A stretch of 64,000 nucleotides of DNA, taken from the NCBI GenBank assembly GCA_964020085.1, contig OZ026606.1, positions 11,321,797 to 11,385,796 of the forward strand, read 5' to 3'. The translations under genes were made by a program, and so were the position numbers. Positions 46,486 through 58,500 of this stretch are shown piece after piece. The notes beneath the pieces were generated by a model. The model saw nothing but the letters and a program-made list of their open reading frames with translations, was not told the DNA's origin and made no database searches. Positions within the stretch are counted from its first letter, which is position 1. The number at the start of each line of letters is the position of its first letter. This stretch comes from Micromussa lordhowensis (Eukaryota; Cnidaria; Anthozoa; Scleractinia; Lobophylliidae).

Positions 46486-47726
46486 TGACGCCCAAGGAGC
46501 CATATATGGCCACTTGATGGTCGTACTCTTTGTACCACTTGTGACGTCATCAATTTAAATGTCACCAGATATTCTCGATAACCAGATGGTAGAGCTAGGA
46601 TAGCTCTATCCGCACAATGGTCGGTTTTGGATATCGACGGTATTCTGACGTAACAAATTAAAAAACGACGTTGTCAGTGCAAAAACGATGGTAAAAATGG
46701 ACCATTATACCTATAATTAATCAAGGTCCCATTTCCACAAAATTAACACCCAACTTTTTTACGGCAGCCTGAAAGACTGTGAAAGGCAAAAGGTAGCGAA
46801 GGGAAATAGAATCGTTCAAAAAGGGCTTATGCGCATGCACCGAATTAAGTCATTCTACATTTTTGTATCTAATCTTGGGGAAACATATCCGTTTGGGAAA
46901 AAAAGTAGCTATTTAACAAAACTAAGGCGCACTTAGCGTCATGCTAGCCCAAAAACTCATTTAACGGTTAAAAACGACATTTCTGGGGGGGGTGAAGTAA
47001 ATACGAGGATCCGTAACTTAGAGTACGGACCGCGAAGACGAGGTTAGTAAGATATTTATTATGTCTCTACTGTGTGCCTGAACGGGTTCGGGAAAGGTCT
47101 CTATTCACGCGGAACGGCTTCAAATTTCTGACGTACCTCGAAAGCAAAACGAGTCAATTTGAAATCGTTTTTGAGTCGTTAGCACGCTTTAATACACGAT
47201 TTAGAGTGAAAGAAAGTTTGAAACTTTTACTTGCTATACAAGTTAAGAACACTTTTCGATAAATCGCGAAACAGTTTGGCAACAAAACCAACTCTCAATT
47301 TTAGTGGGCCGTACAGGAGAATACAGCCCGTTAAATTGACCAATCACAGCGCGCGTACTAACTGAGAGATATAATAAAACAGTTTATGGCTACAGAATCT
47401 TCTAAGTCATCTTCCTTTGGGCAGCTGGCACAGTAGTCCTTGTATAAAGCTTCCTCCTAATAGCACGCGCCTTTACTGCTTCACTGAATGTTACGTTGAG
47501 TTCACCTTTCTCGATGATCCCTGTACCTTGTCAGAGGAAAACAAGTTGTAAAAATATTATTGAATTTTTACGGCAGGTAGCAAGTTATGTTTGCTATAAG
47601 GACTATAAGCAGACCAACCTTAAGTGAAATGAACCATAGACAGTATTTCTCTGTCATTTTAATACGAAAATTAAGAAAATCCCAAGAAAAATATGGAAGG
47701 ATGGAAATCAACTTGTAATACATTAC
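46486..47726. other. Region downstream of the orphan PAN exon, no convincing exon
   Basis: No EGF-like exon or C-terminal domain like that of the 52562-63768 gene can be found on the minus strand here. A possible acceptor after TTGTTTTCCTCTGACAAG (minus strand, around 47528) would add about a dozen codons and then a stop, ending a short secreted PAN protein, but this is weak. Confidence 0.3.
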
Positions 47727-48074
47727 CTCGAAAAACAATGAGAAAACAACACCGTGTTGATCATGTAAATCGGTGGATTCCGCATCGAGAGGAGAGATAC
47801 TGTGTTTGTTCAATTCACAAGTTCCTTTGCTGCTATTCTCTGAAAACAGCTTGAAGTTCGTAGATGTACACCACGTGTTTCTCAGACATGAATGACTGCA
47901 AGACAACAAACTCGGAGACTCGAACCGTTTCACAACATGGCCCATTAGTCGCTTGTTATCCAGTGTTTTTAAGTATGCCGAAAGGGAAAATGCGGCGTCT
48001 TTGCCAGTATCGAAAATAGCGACATTTATAACACGTTGGAGCAGGAAAAAGTGTAGAAGGTTTTTAGCCTTCAT
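47727..48074 (-). CDS. Signal-peptide/PAN (apple) domain exon, incomplete gene
   Basis: The exon runs from ATG at 48074 to a GAG|GTAATG donor at 47727, 116 codons in phase 0. After a hydrophobic lead (MKAKNLLHFFLLQRVINVAI) comes a PAN-type fold. RLMGHVVKRFESPSLLSCSH begins the domain, followed by the cysteine pattern C-x3-C-x4-WC-x-S-x-NF...GTCELNKH, which is typical of coral secreted PAN proteins. PAN domains bind proteins or carbohydrates outside the cell. The exon phase matches that of the first exon of the 52562-63768 gene, so this is probably a paralogue of it. The later EGF and C-terminal exons are not visible downstream, so it may be truncated or a pseudogene. Confidence 0.6.
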
Positions 48075-48563
48075 CTCTTGCAGAAGTGGAAGACCGAATG
48101 CAACGTTCTGTGAAGCTTTCAGGTAGTTTATTTAACGCCGAAAACCTTTGAGCCTTTGGAGATGGTCCTATCGGCAGTTATCAGCCGTTTACTTTTAAGA
48201 GTTAACTTAGTGAGTGTAAAGAGAAGATATGCATAATGGTTTCACTAGGGTTAACACACCTGGTTAATGGTGTTCATTTAAAAGGCGAAGCTTGTCGTAT
48301 CGTTTGTATGGTCAGGTAAATGTTAAGGAGGAAAGATCAATTAAAAGTCAACTGGCAACTTTTTTTAAAAAGAAATTCGTTTTTTGACAGGAAAAAATAA
48401 GTCTTCCAAAACCTTTTAGAGCTTGATTTGACGTCACGTTTGAAGTGAGCAAAAAACCACCGGTAAAATCAAACGACTAATACCCTTTTCACAAGCAGAT
48501 TTTATTATAAAACCTTTTAGAACGACATCTTGCCACTATCTTGACATTTTTGTGTCTTTTTAG

Positions 48564-48706
48564 ACGGACAAGGGCTTTCAATATCTCGCATCCGATTTTA
48601 AAAGCTTTTGGTAACTTGAAGTTAAAGAACTGGCTCTTTAAGTATTACTTGACAACTACTCAACCCTACTCGTTTTGTAAATACTCTACGCCAGATCCAG
48701 AAAAAG
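48564..48706 (+). other. Possible isolated coding exon
   Basis: An open segment is bounded by a TTTTTAG acceptor (48557-48563) and an AAAAAG|GTAAGA donor (48706/48707). It reads around FNISHPILKAFGNLKLKNWL and ends YSTPDPEK. No domain is recognised and no partner exon is seen, so chance is a fair alternative. Confidence 0.15.
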
Positions 48707-49351
48707 GTAAGATTGTAATCTAATGGCCTACTTTTCTGTGGCTTGCATTAGTTATTTTCTCAGTATTACAATAGTTTACTTGCATGTTCGTGTAACGTGA
48801 TATTTTTTTCACGGATATTGGCGTTTTAAGAGAGGACAAAGATAAGAGAGTTAATCCATCACAGTAGCATTATTTTCAAGGTAATCCTTCTCAGGTTATT
48901 TTTAGACATGATACCCAGTTCTCCTGCAGAAAATGTTATTATCGCCCGTGTTGTGTGGATGCTTTCGTGGGGATGGAAATGCGTGTAAAGCCCCGGGGCT
49001 GTTCACGTGAGCAAACTCCGCGTCCTACGATTGGCTATTTCTAAACCCTCTTGGGATCTCGGAAAAAGGGAGTGATCTGAAAATGGCTTGCAAGGGATTA
49101 CCTTGGTACATGACCTTTGTAAGAGATTGACTCTCTCACCTTTCGTACTCTTTTGATTAGCCATCGTCATTCACGTTCACAAAATGACGCAGAACTTGGT
49201 GATTTCATGTCATGTGTGCAGATTACAGGTAGGAAGTCAACCAAAGATTATTAGATAAGCGCAAAGCCTTTCAGCTGCTCATTAACTCCCCGCCTTGTAT
49301 TCGTTTTCGTTGAAATTAACGCGTACTTTGAAATACGTTAACTTGTGCAGT

Positions 49352-50017
49352 CTAGGCTTTTGTACATGACGCTTTTGTTTCCCCACTAAAATGCTCCACC
49401 TTAACGCTCCAATTCTCCCACTAAAATGCTCGGTCTCCCCAAAAACGTCACTAAAATGCTCGGATAATGGTCATTATACCAACGTTTTTTTAAAAATTAA
49501 TTTCAACATTTTTAACATTGTGTGCACTGTTAACAATTACAAAAACGTACGAGTGTTGCAAGTAACAACAACGTATAACAAGTTCATAAATATACTGCCA
49601 AATAAAACAATCCTCGAAATCATCTGAGGCCATCTGAGCCGAGACTCTTGAAACGTAAAACCGCTGACTTGTCCTCAGTCTCCACTCAGCACAGCCTAGA
49701 CTGCACATTGAGCATTATTCGAGCATTTTAGTGGCATTTTCCCGGAGAATTACTTTTTTTTTCGAGAAACTAAAAAAGAAATAATTTTTCTTAGAGAAAA
49801 TGAAGACTAAAACTCCAAATTCACAATCACCCTGGAAAGGGTGACATTTGCTGATTGTGAATTTGGAGTTTTAGTCTTCATTTTCTCTAAGAAAAATTAT
49901 TTCTTTTTTAGTTTCTCGAAAAAAAATAATTCTCCGGGAAAATGCCACTAAAATGCTCAATGCTTTTGCCTCACTAAAATGCTTGAAAAAATGCTACCAT
50001 AATGTTCAAAAGCCTAG
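49352..50017. mobile_element. 666-bp foldback transposon with TGCAGT target duplication
   Basis: The ends are inverted: CTAGGCTTTTGTACAT on the left, and the complement of CTAGGCTTTTGAACAT on the right. TGCAGT is duplicated exactly on both sides (49346-49351 and 50018-50023). A nearly perfect inner inverted repeat (49721-49829 and 49852-49958, arms of about 108 bp) surrounds a 22-bp loop. The motif CACTAAAATGCTC recurs at least five times in both orientations between 49384 and 49990. No transposase is encoded. The terminal and iterated structure is unlike the usual short MITEs in this window. Confidence 0.88.
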
Positions 50018-50389
50018 TGCAGTCAGCACTTATACATGTAAATAATCGAAAACGCTTACTCGCTTTTATTGATGACGAATGCATTTGAAAATGCTTGTCG
50101 GCCAGAGTGAGAACTTGAAAACACAGCCGGGAAACCGGAAGCTAGCTTTCGAAACTGCAGTCACCAGCAGTCCTGGCCAGTCATCTTGGAAGATGGAGTT
50201 AATTACAGCAAGAGAGGATCTTTTCTTGATTACGTCATTTTAATACGAAAATGACGGTTGTGGTGTTTTCTCAGTATAGCTTGTCAGCGTTTTCGGTTGT
50301 TTGGTGAAGACACTGAGTGGACAAGAATCTTAAAAGATCATCGATAATGTCTCTTTACAGTAGACGGGTTTGCATATTTGCGATCGTGG

Positions 50390-50860
50390 TTTCCTGAATT
50401 AGTGGAAAATAGGAGTGTTTCAAACCAATCACAATAGAGGAAATTATTATTTTTATGATTAGTAATGGTAATAGGACTGAGTGGAGTTCAATTCGGTCTG
50501 TAATCATACAAGTGATAGCAAATTTTTTTATCACGAGGATGATTACAGACCGAATTGAACGAGTCTTACCAATAAATCATAAAAATTACAATTTCCGAGA
50601 AAAGAAGAACATCCCAAGTTATGAAAGAAAGGGAAACTTTGCATTAAAATACTGACAAATGGAGGCGTTAATTGTTTCATGTCGCTCTGAAATTGAGATT
50701 GGTCGATTTAAACTACAACTTTGAATGTGATTGGCTTATTAAAGTGTCCGATAACAATCTGTCCGATAACAACTTGGCAAGTGAATTAGTGGAAAATAGG
50801 AGTAAGTTTTTTTAAACCAATCACAATCTTGGAAATTGTAATTTTCATGATTAACAGTGT
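50390..50860. repeat. Dispersed element copy B with internal hairpin
   Basis: Related in inverted orientation to 36357-36840. It shares GAATTAGTGGAAAATAGGAG (twice, at both ends), GGTAATAGGACTGAGTGGAG, the mirrored CAATTCGGTCTGTAATCAT, AATTACAATTTCCGAGAAAA and GTCCGATAACAA. The hairpin is at about 50480-50575. Confidence 0.7.
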
Positions 50861-52036
50861 TATCTGCGACATTAGAAACTTGATTACAATAATCGTATAT
50901 CTGGAACAATTTTGCTAAATATACAGTTTTTCGTGGCTTGATTACATACAAAGTCTTCAACTAAAAGTCTGTCTATTAATCACTTCTACAATTCTATATC
51001 ATAAGCAGCTTAAACTAGAACTACTAAAACATTTAAAAATCTACCACGCTTTTGACTGGTAAACACTGAAGGACAGCTGGTAAATCTTTGTAATTATTGT
51101 CCACAAATTAGTATTCACGATAACTTAGTACTATTAAAACAAGACTACTACGGAAGCGCGAGCCAGTTATGTTCCAAAGATTTTACATCAGATCCTTGAA
51201 TCATGTCATTCACCGTACGTAAATACTTATCGCAAAAAAGTAAATAAATTATAAATTAAATTTGCGTGAGAAATATTTTTTATATTGTCAGCTGATGTAG
51301 CGGTTTTTGTTTTCAAATACCGAGCAACAGAAGTGAACGAAAAAAAAAAGCTGAAATATTCAGTTATTTATATTTTATAATATTTTATTTATTTATTTAT
51401 AGTTACAAGACATTTAAACCAATACAAAACAAGAAATGAATTTCTAATTAAAAGGGAAAAAAACAAACAAATAAAAAACAAGAACAATAACTTTCACTTT
51501 TTAGTAGTCCGTCTTTAAGCTCTTATCAGCTTTATTAACTTCAAACAAAATAAATGCATTCTGGCTGACAATGTTTGTTTAAAAGCGACATCGTGTTGGA
51601 ACGTCTGCATGCACTCTAGCAGAAATATCGACAAGTAATCACTGAAAGCCCAGCTCTCATCTCAATGTGGAGCCCAAGAAGACAAGATTACAAATAATTG
51701 AAATACGAAATAACAGATTGAGGGCTGTCACTTGTTGATAACTCGGAACTGAAAAGTTAGCGTGCTAAAATAAACAAGTTTACTTATGAAGGGACGTCTT
51801 AAAGTCGGTTTTCGGTTTCGCATTATTGTCCTGAGGACTTCAGTTGTCTTAAGCCCTGAAACTGCGATCAACACACTTAGCGCAACCGCATCCTTCAAAT
51901 TTGATCAGCAAAATATCTTCAAAATTACATAAAATAATGACATAGCATTCAGCTGTCAGCTGCCATGGTTTGTAACTGAGTGAAACGTTTGCTTTCTCAC
52001 ATTATCGCATTATTGCTATCTCGCATTAATCACGTT
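50861..52036. other. Intergenic region, no gene seen
   Basis: AT-rich sequence without supported exons. A short TATTTATTTATTTAT run lies near 51385-51400. Confidence 0.4.
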
Positions 52037-52534
52037 AAGGTGGCTCAAAACAGTTTCTAAGACTTTCCAAGACTCGATTTTGATGGGTCATTATAACCAC
52101 TCTTTATCAGTTAATGCTACAATCATGGTACCAAAAATCTTCCCAATCATTGCTGAATACGTAATCATCTGTACGACACAGCAGGTTACTATAGCAACAT
52201 ATGACCCACTGAAAACACCCTTAATTTTAGCTTTAAGTACTTATAACTCAAAAACGGCATGGTGATTTTTTGTATTATATATATTATTTAGCTTTTGGCA
52301 AAGTTTCGTAGGGTTCAGAGCCACCTTAAGGTGGCTCGAAACAGTTTCCAACACTTTCCAAGACATAGACTTTGATGGATCATTATAACCACTCTATATC
52401 GGTTGATACCAAAATCATGGTATTAAAAAAAACTGCCCAATCATTGGTGAACAAGTTGCTGTCAATTTTATGTCGCAATAGGTTACCATAGCAACAATAT
52501 GACCTGCTAAAATCATCCTTAATTTTACCCAGTT
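52037..52534. repeat. Tandem duplication, 291-bp unit, second copy truncated
   Basis: Copies start AAGGTGGCTCAAAACAG (52037) and AAGGTGGCTCGAAACAG (52328) and share TTTGATGG(G/A)TCATTATAACC, CCAATCATTG(C/G)TGAA and CCTTAATTTTA. The second copy ends about 27 bp before the stop codon of the minus-strand PAN gene, so its 3' UTR is probably made of this repeat. Confidence 0.8.
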
Positions 52535-52561
52535 AGTAGTGAGAGTTCGTCCTTCTCATAA

Positions 52562-55500
52562 TCACAGAGCGTAAACATCAACACAAGCACGCCCACCATT
52601 GTCGTCTTCCGATTTGTCAATAAAGTCTTCGTGATACCAAATCCTGTACTCGTCTCCTGCAGACACTCTCAGGGGCGGGGACAGTCGACTGAAAACCAGC
52701 TCTGGCGAGTTTTCGTGGTAACCAGGCAGGACGTAAGCCTGGCTCTGGTAATTTGGTGGGAAAACCACTTCTTTGTTTGAATTTGCAACAAGTGTTGCAA
52801 TTCTGGATTGTTTCTGGCATGCCCAGTGACTTCCGTGTGGGTGCTTTTTGTTGTTGCACGTGACAAAGCCTGAAATGTACACGAGCTTCAAGGCTATAAT
52901 AGTTCCACGTGACGTAATAGTGAAATTCCCGTACGAGTCATTTTTGGCTCCAAAACAGACCTCATTGCTGTTCAGTTTAATCCACGGAGCATCTATATAA
53001 CAATAACAGGTTAGCCAAAATGTTCATTTGAAAAATAAATAAATCAATCAATCAATAAATAAACTTATTATATGACTGAGAAAATTACTTTGTTGTGATT
53101 GGCTGAGAAAGGGCCAGGCAATTTACCGTTAAGTTTTTACGCACGCGCTTTCGTAACTTTCTCAGCCATGTAGTAAATGAGCAATCGCATGAAAGCTCGA
53201 GAAATTAAGATTTACATCCCTCGTGTTATTTGCAAATTCTTTCAAACTGCACTCGCCTAAAAGCTAGTGCAATTTTGAGAGAATTTTCAAATATCATTCT
53301 TAAGTCCCCTGGCACCAAGGTGGCGCATAGGGCCTCATCATTCTTTGTGTAAATCTTTAATTGTACTCGCACCTATATATAACTATACAAATAAATAAAT
53401 TCAGAAAGAGGCAGATAGTTCATTAGCGCCAATACTTACACTGGACGAAAAAACGGATTTACTCATGTTTGCCAGTTGACCAAATGTGTGGTAAATTTGG
53501 GGCTGTAAATTTGGATTTTATTTGCACTGGGAGGTAAAGCGATGTAAAACTTGTATATTTGTTTCATGGGAATTTATGTGCAAATGTGTAGTAAATGGAA
53601 AGGTTTGATTAAAATTTGCTTCAAATTTGCCACATGTGCAAACCATCAACATTTGTAAATATTTACTCAAATTTACCCTCTTTGCAAAGATAGTAGTTTG
53701 ACCGTATCAGCAAATGTAGGCCAAAAATGTTGGAAAAACTATGATTTGCAGTAATGTTTGCTCTTGATTTCCCTGGATACAAAAAAGTGCATTCGCATGT
53801 TGTTTACTTGCATTTGCCGTCAGAGCAAAAATTATAAATTTAATTGCATACCAAATTTGCAAATTTGCAATATATTTATTCACATTTACCATGTGGCAAA
53901 TATGGTGACTTGCATAACGTTTGCTTTACGTACAAAACTGTTGTGCATGATGACGTTTGCTGGACATTTGACTAGTGTAGCTTGGGGTAAATTTACAATC
54001 CCAGCTGTTACATTACAATTGTACTGATCAGGAGCTGGATTTTCTTTTGAGGCTGGAGGAGGCCAGAGACCTTTCCAAGTCCGATACTTTGATGCCAATA
54101 TTCGAGTGTTTTTTTGATTCTTTATTATATATATTTTTTAAGAATCTTCTGGACTTACTGACCCCGAGAATAACATAATAAGCAATTGAATTCTCCAAAA
54201 AGGCCACATTGCTTTCTTCTTTTTCTTTGTTTATAGAGCGGAGTATTTTATTGGTCTCCCTAATTTATTTAAAGTGATTATTTCGTAATCATTCTTGCTC
54301 GGCCAAGTCTAAAGGAAAGCACACTAAACGTGCTGGTGGATCATTGTTAATCTGTTGGAGAAACGAAGAAAGTAAAAGATTTTCTCCCCCGAAGGTTAAA
54401 AGAAAACGATGCAAGGTTAAGTTAAGGTGATCAGTTTAGATCTGAATGACTGTTTGATTGTATTGAGGGTGAGTAGTAGAAAGGGAAAGAGCTTTTATTA
54501 TATAAAAGTCAGTGGTATACCGAGTGGTAACAAATTGATAAAAACGATACGATATCCTCACACGTGAAGATATCGATGATTTTACTGCTATCGAGTTTGT
54601 CTCTTAAATTGTACTTCAATTCGTTGGTGTATCATCTTCGGGTCTTCCTCGAAAGTTTTCGGCAATCTTCGGAAATTCTCAGAAAATGTTCGGGAACATT
54701 CGTCTAGCCTTCGGAACAATTTTATAGAATATTCAAAAATCTTCAGAAAGTCATGCTGCGGTACGAAAAGTGTCAAATTTAAACGCTGATTTGACTTATA
54801 TTGTTAAACTCATCGTCTTGTCCCAATTGAAATAACATTTACGGTTTGGCATGCGCTTTCTCTTCCGCTGCAGATCAACTTTACATTGCGAGATATTCCC
54901 TTTGAAACAGAAAGCTCCCATCGCAATCGCCAATACTTATACCACGATGAAAGTGGGAGACATAAACAGGGAAAACCAAATAAATTCAAATTTCTACAAC
55001 TCCAATGAGGAAAGGTCCATGAGCATAAGTATAAAACCGCTTTGAAGGAAATTTGACAGAACAATAATTTATTAGGGAGGAGGGGAGGGTAAATGAAGGT
55101 TGTATCCCAAAAATAGCTACAAAGGAGCCTACTCCCTGAGTCCGCCTCTCTTTAGTTAAGCTCGGTTTTTTCGTGCCGCTCTACTTTCGCCCCTATTTAT
55201 AATTTGAACGCCTGGAATATGCCTTTCTTGTAGTTGCACAACTTCCGATGGAATGCTTCATCATCAGAAACATTTTTTTTTAACGACGCCTGATGTTTGT
55301 AACCGGGCATAAATGATAATGATGGTGCAAAGGGGTTGATGGCATTCCACTCTTCCCCTAGCAACTGTCCATTTTCATTTATTAAACATCTAACCTTTTA
55401 AAGAGAATTGAGTCAACTTCAAAGAGAGTTCTCTTAGGTCATTGTACGTTGACAAGTGGAAACAGGGCACCCCACCTCAGTCACCCCCATTTCATAATGA

Positions 55501-58500
55501 TAAGAGGGCATGCAAATTAATTTCTTGGAATTCCCCAAAATCAGGGTCGTGATATTTTGTATGAATTCTTGACGACTATAGATTCCAGAAAGTTTTAGTA
55601 GTCATTACTGCCAATTTTTAGTTGTAGTTTTCGCTGCCCAACTAAAGATGACCACATCTTGATGGTGAGATTACTAAAAATGACCACATTTTGAAATCCC
55701 AGCAGTGAACACTACAACAAATTGGGAGATCACATTGCATTTTACAAAACTTGAGTATTAATGCTAAGGGATAAAAATTTCCAAGTAACTAAATATTATC
55801 TGCCTTTTTGCAACCCTGATTTTAAGTCGTTCCTATTTAAAACTTCACACTGAAATGGATTCTGATCAAATGCTGTTGAAAAAGGTACCACAAACCATTC
55901 AACAACAACAAAAAAACAGCACAGGGCTAATTCACTTGAAACCTGAACTCTTTCATCTCTGGTGGGTTCAAGAAACTCTGACAAGATTAGAATTATATTG
56001 AAACAGTAGCCAGTTTCTTCGAGTTGTGCAAGTTGTAGTGCATTAAAAAGCTTTTTTTGTGATTGCAATGCTTATATTCCTGGCCCTATATCCACTTAGG
56101 GATATGGTCAAATGATGATGGTGATGATGATGAATGCTTATATTCAATACTGAAGTTAAATGGTTTTGAAGTTTACTTAGAGAATAAAATGTGAATCAAA
56201 AAAGATGGGTTATGATGCGTCCTGCTGGTCTTGTAAGGCTTCTCAGCTGTTTAAGAACAGAGTACCAGTCCCAATTCTGAATCAAGTCCAAGTATTAAAA
56301 CTAGAAGTTAACATACCATTGGTACAAATCTGACATCGAACTCTAATGCAGTGGGAAACACAGTTCAAGGATTAACCAAAAAATTGCTTCCAATCAAAGC
56401 GTTTCGAGAAACAAGTTGCAAGAACTTGTCCAAAAAATTCAAACTGGTTTGAATTTGTGGGACTAGTCACAGGGACCAAAGTTTGGTCCTTGCCACTAGA
56501 TTTTAAAGCAAAAATGACAAGTTCACAGGATGGGACTTGTCCCTGCAACTTGTAAGAACTCAGAAAACAACACACCAGAACAGATGGGTTCCCAAGGCAA
56601 CCCACCAAGTTTCAGCTTTGTTTATTTACTTTTAGATATGTGAGCAAGTTATAATAACTGGTTTTACTGTACCTACAATTAGTCAGGAAATTGGCCTTGA
56701 CACTTTTTACAGTGTAGCTAGGGTCAGAGACTAACAACTGAAGCAAATAATAATAATAATAATTAGTTATTATTAAAGAAAACCATACCATAAAATTTGT
56801 CACTGAGTTACTGAAAACAGCTCATACTATTTACCGGTAATATTTATATATTAAGCATCCTTTTCGACCTATGAAAACTTTATGGTACAGGATCAACACA
56901 AACATGCTAACTAATTTTGCAATTTATTTCTCAATTGTATACATGTACCTCGCCATCTTTGAGTTTTGCCTTTTGATTTGTGACTGATTTCACAAACAAT
57001 GTGGCCTTTCTGTGCTACTGGACCTGTTTTGTTTGTCATAAATTCTTTATTTCTTCTAACATCACTGTGGCATGACTTTCCCCACTCTCACTGCTAACTG
57101 TGGAAGAGGACAGACTAATACAAAGGGTTTCCACTAGCAGCCTTAGTTATTCATTTATACGGTTAATTACTCACTCAAATCTCTTTGTTTTGATTGTTTT
57201 TTACTGTTATTGCTCTTAGACAAAACCTTTTTGATATATTTTACTTGATCAGAGCTATCAATTCAATGAAAAAAATAACTAATTAAGTAAAAAATAACTA
57301 ATTAAGTAAAAAATACTGTGTCATTTAATAAGCGATTCATCTAACAACTTAAAACCAATCTTTACGCACTAAAGCACTGAACTTGGCATAGCCAAAAAGC
57401 TAAGAAACATTGCTAGGAAATACATGTATATTGTGACTCTGCAAGTTTGTTGTAACGTAAACTAAAAGGTGAGGCCCTCAGCATGCTCTTAAGTAGGTAA
57501 ACGGATCATAACGTTTGTGTATAGGAAGGTTCTCAAACAAAAGGCCAGCCAAGCAAGGTGTTGTTATCCCCTTCCACCAATACACCTCTTGAATTTCTTC
57601 ACAAACGTAATCACTGGGAAATAGCACAACCTTTCTTTGTTGTTCTACTAGCCCACTGATCATTCTCAATTATATTTTTTTCATTTATCCCCCTATCCCC
57701 CTTGTTCCTCACTTGCCTTTGGTGCCCTTAGCAATCACTTATTATAACTTCCCCTAAAGGCTACATATTAAAGACGCCAGCGATGCCATTAGTCCTGTTG
57801 TTGTTGGTCTCCTTGTGGTGTTGATGTCCAAGCATTTTTGAGCATTGATGAGTAACATTGGAATTTCTTGCTTAAATTTAATTATAACTGTAATGTAATG
57901 GATTAAAATTTAAATAATAAATAATTCATTGTCTATTAAGTTCTTTAAATAATATTGCCTGGTTTGATCCCTATGAAACTGGTATGCATGGAGCAATGCC
58001 AGCAGAATATTAAATTAAAATGGTTTTTCTCCTACATGAAATCTGCATATACATGTATGAAGGTGACTATTTTAGTAGGTTTCTGAAAACTCTGTGAAAG
58101 TTAGCATCACCAAAGGACTGACTGACAAGATGCGCCATCTCACCACTTGCTAACATATGATGCGCCATCAAGAAAGCGGCTCAGTACTCTGGTGAGCTAC
58201 TACTCCATTATTGAAGAAATAAATTAAACTTGCAGGTACCAAAACTTATTTGGACTCAGTCACTCTTACTATCAGTAAATTGAAAGCAGTTGCAATGGGA
58301 TCTGATACTTAAATATGAAACATAATCTTAATGATATTTTAAAGCAATGAAATATTTCCTTTTGTGAATATTTTTTTTTTCGAAGAAAATGAATGTCATG
58401 CTAATGAACTTTTACCAAAAATTTCCAACAGTCCACAACAATTTGGTAACAGCACCAAGCTGCCTAATGATGTCATTTAAATGTGCCCTTGCATTTGGAT

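Noticed and set aside
47402..47520. Minus-strand open segment (IIEKGELNVTFSEAVK...) as the next exon of the PAN gene
   Set aside because: Its frame would need a phase-1 donor, but the PAN exon ends in phase 0, and no domain is recognisable.
49391..49627. 78-codon open frame inside the foldback element
   Set aside because: It is built from the iterated AAATGCTC motif and AT-rich filler and is not a transposase.
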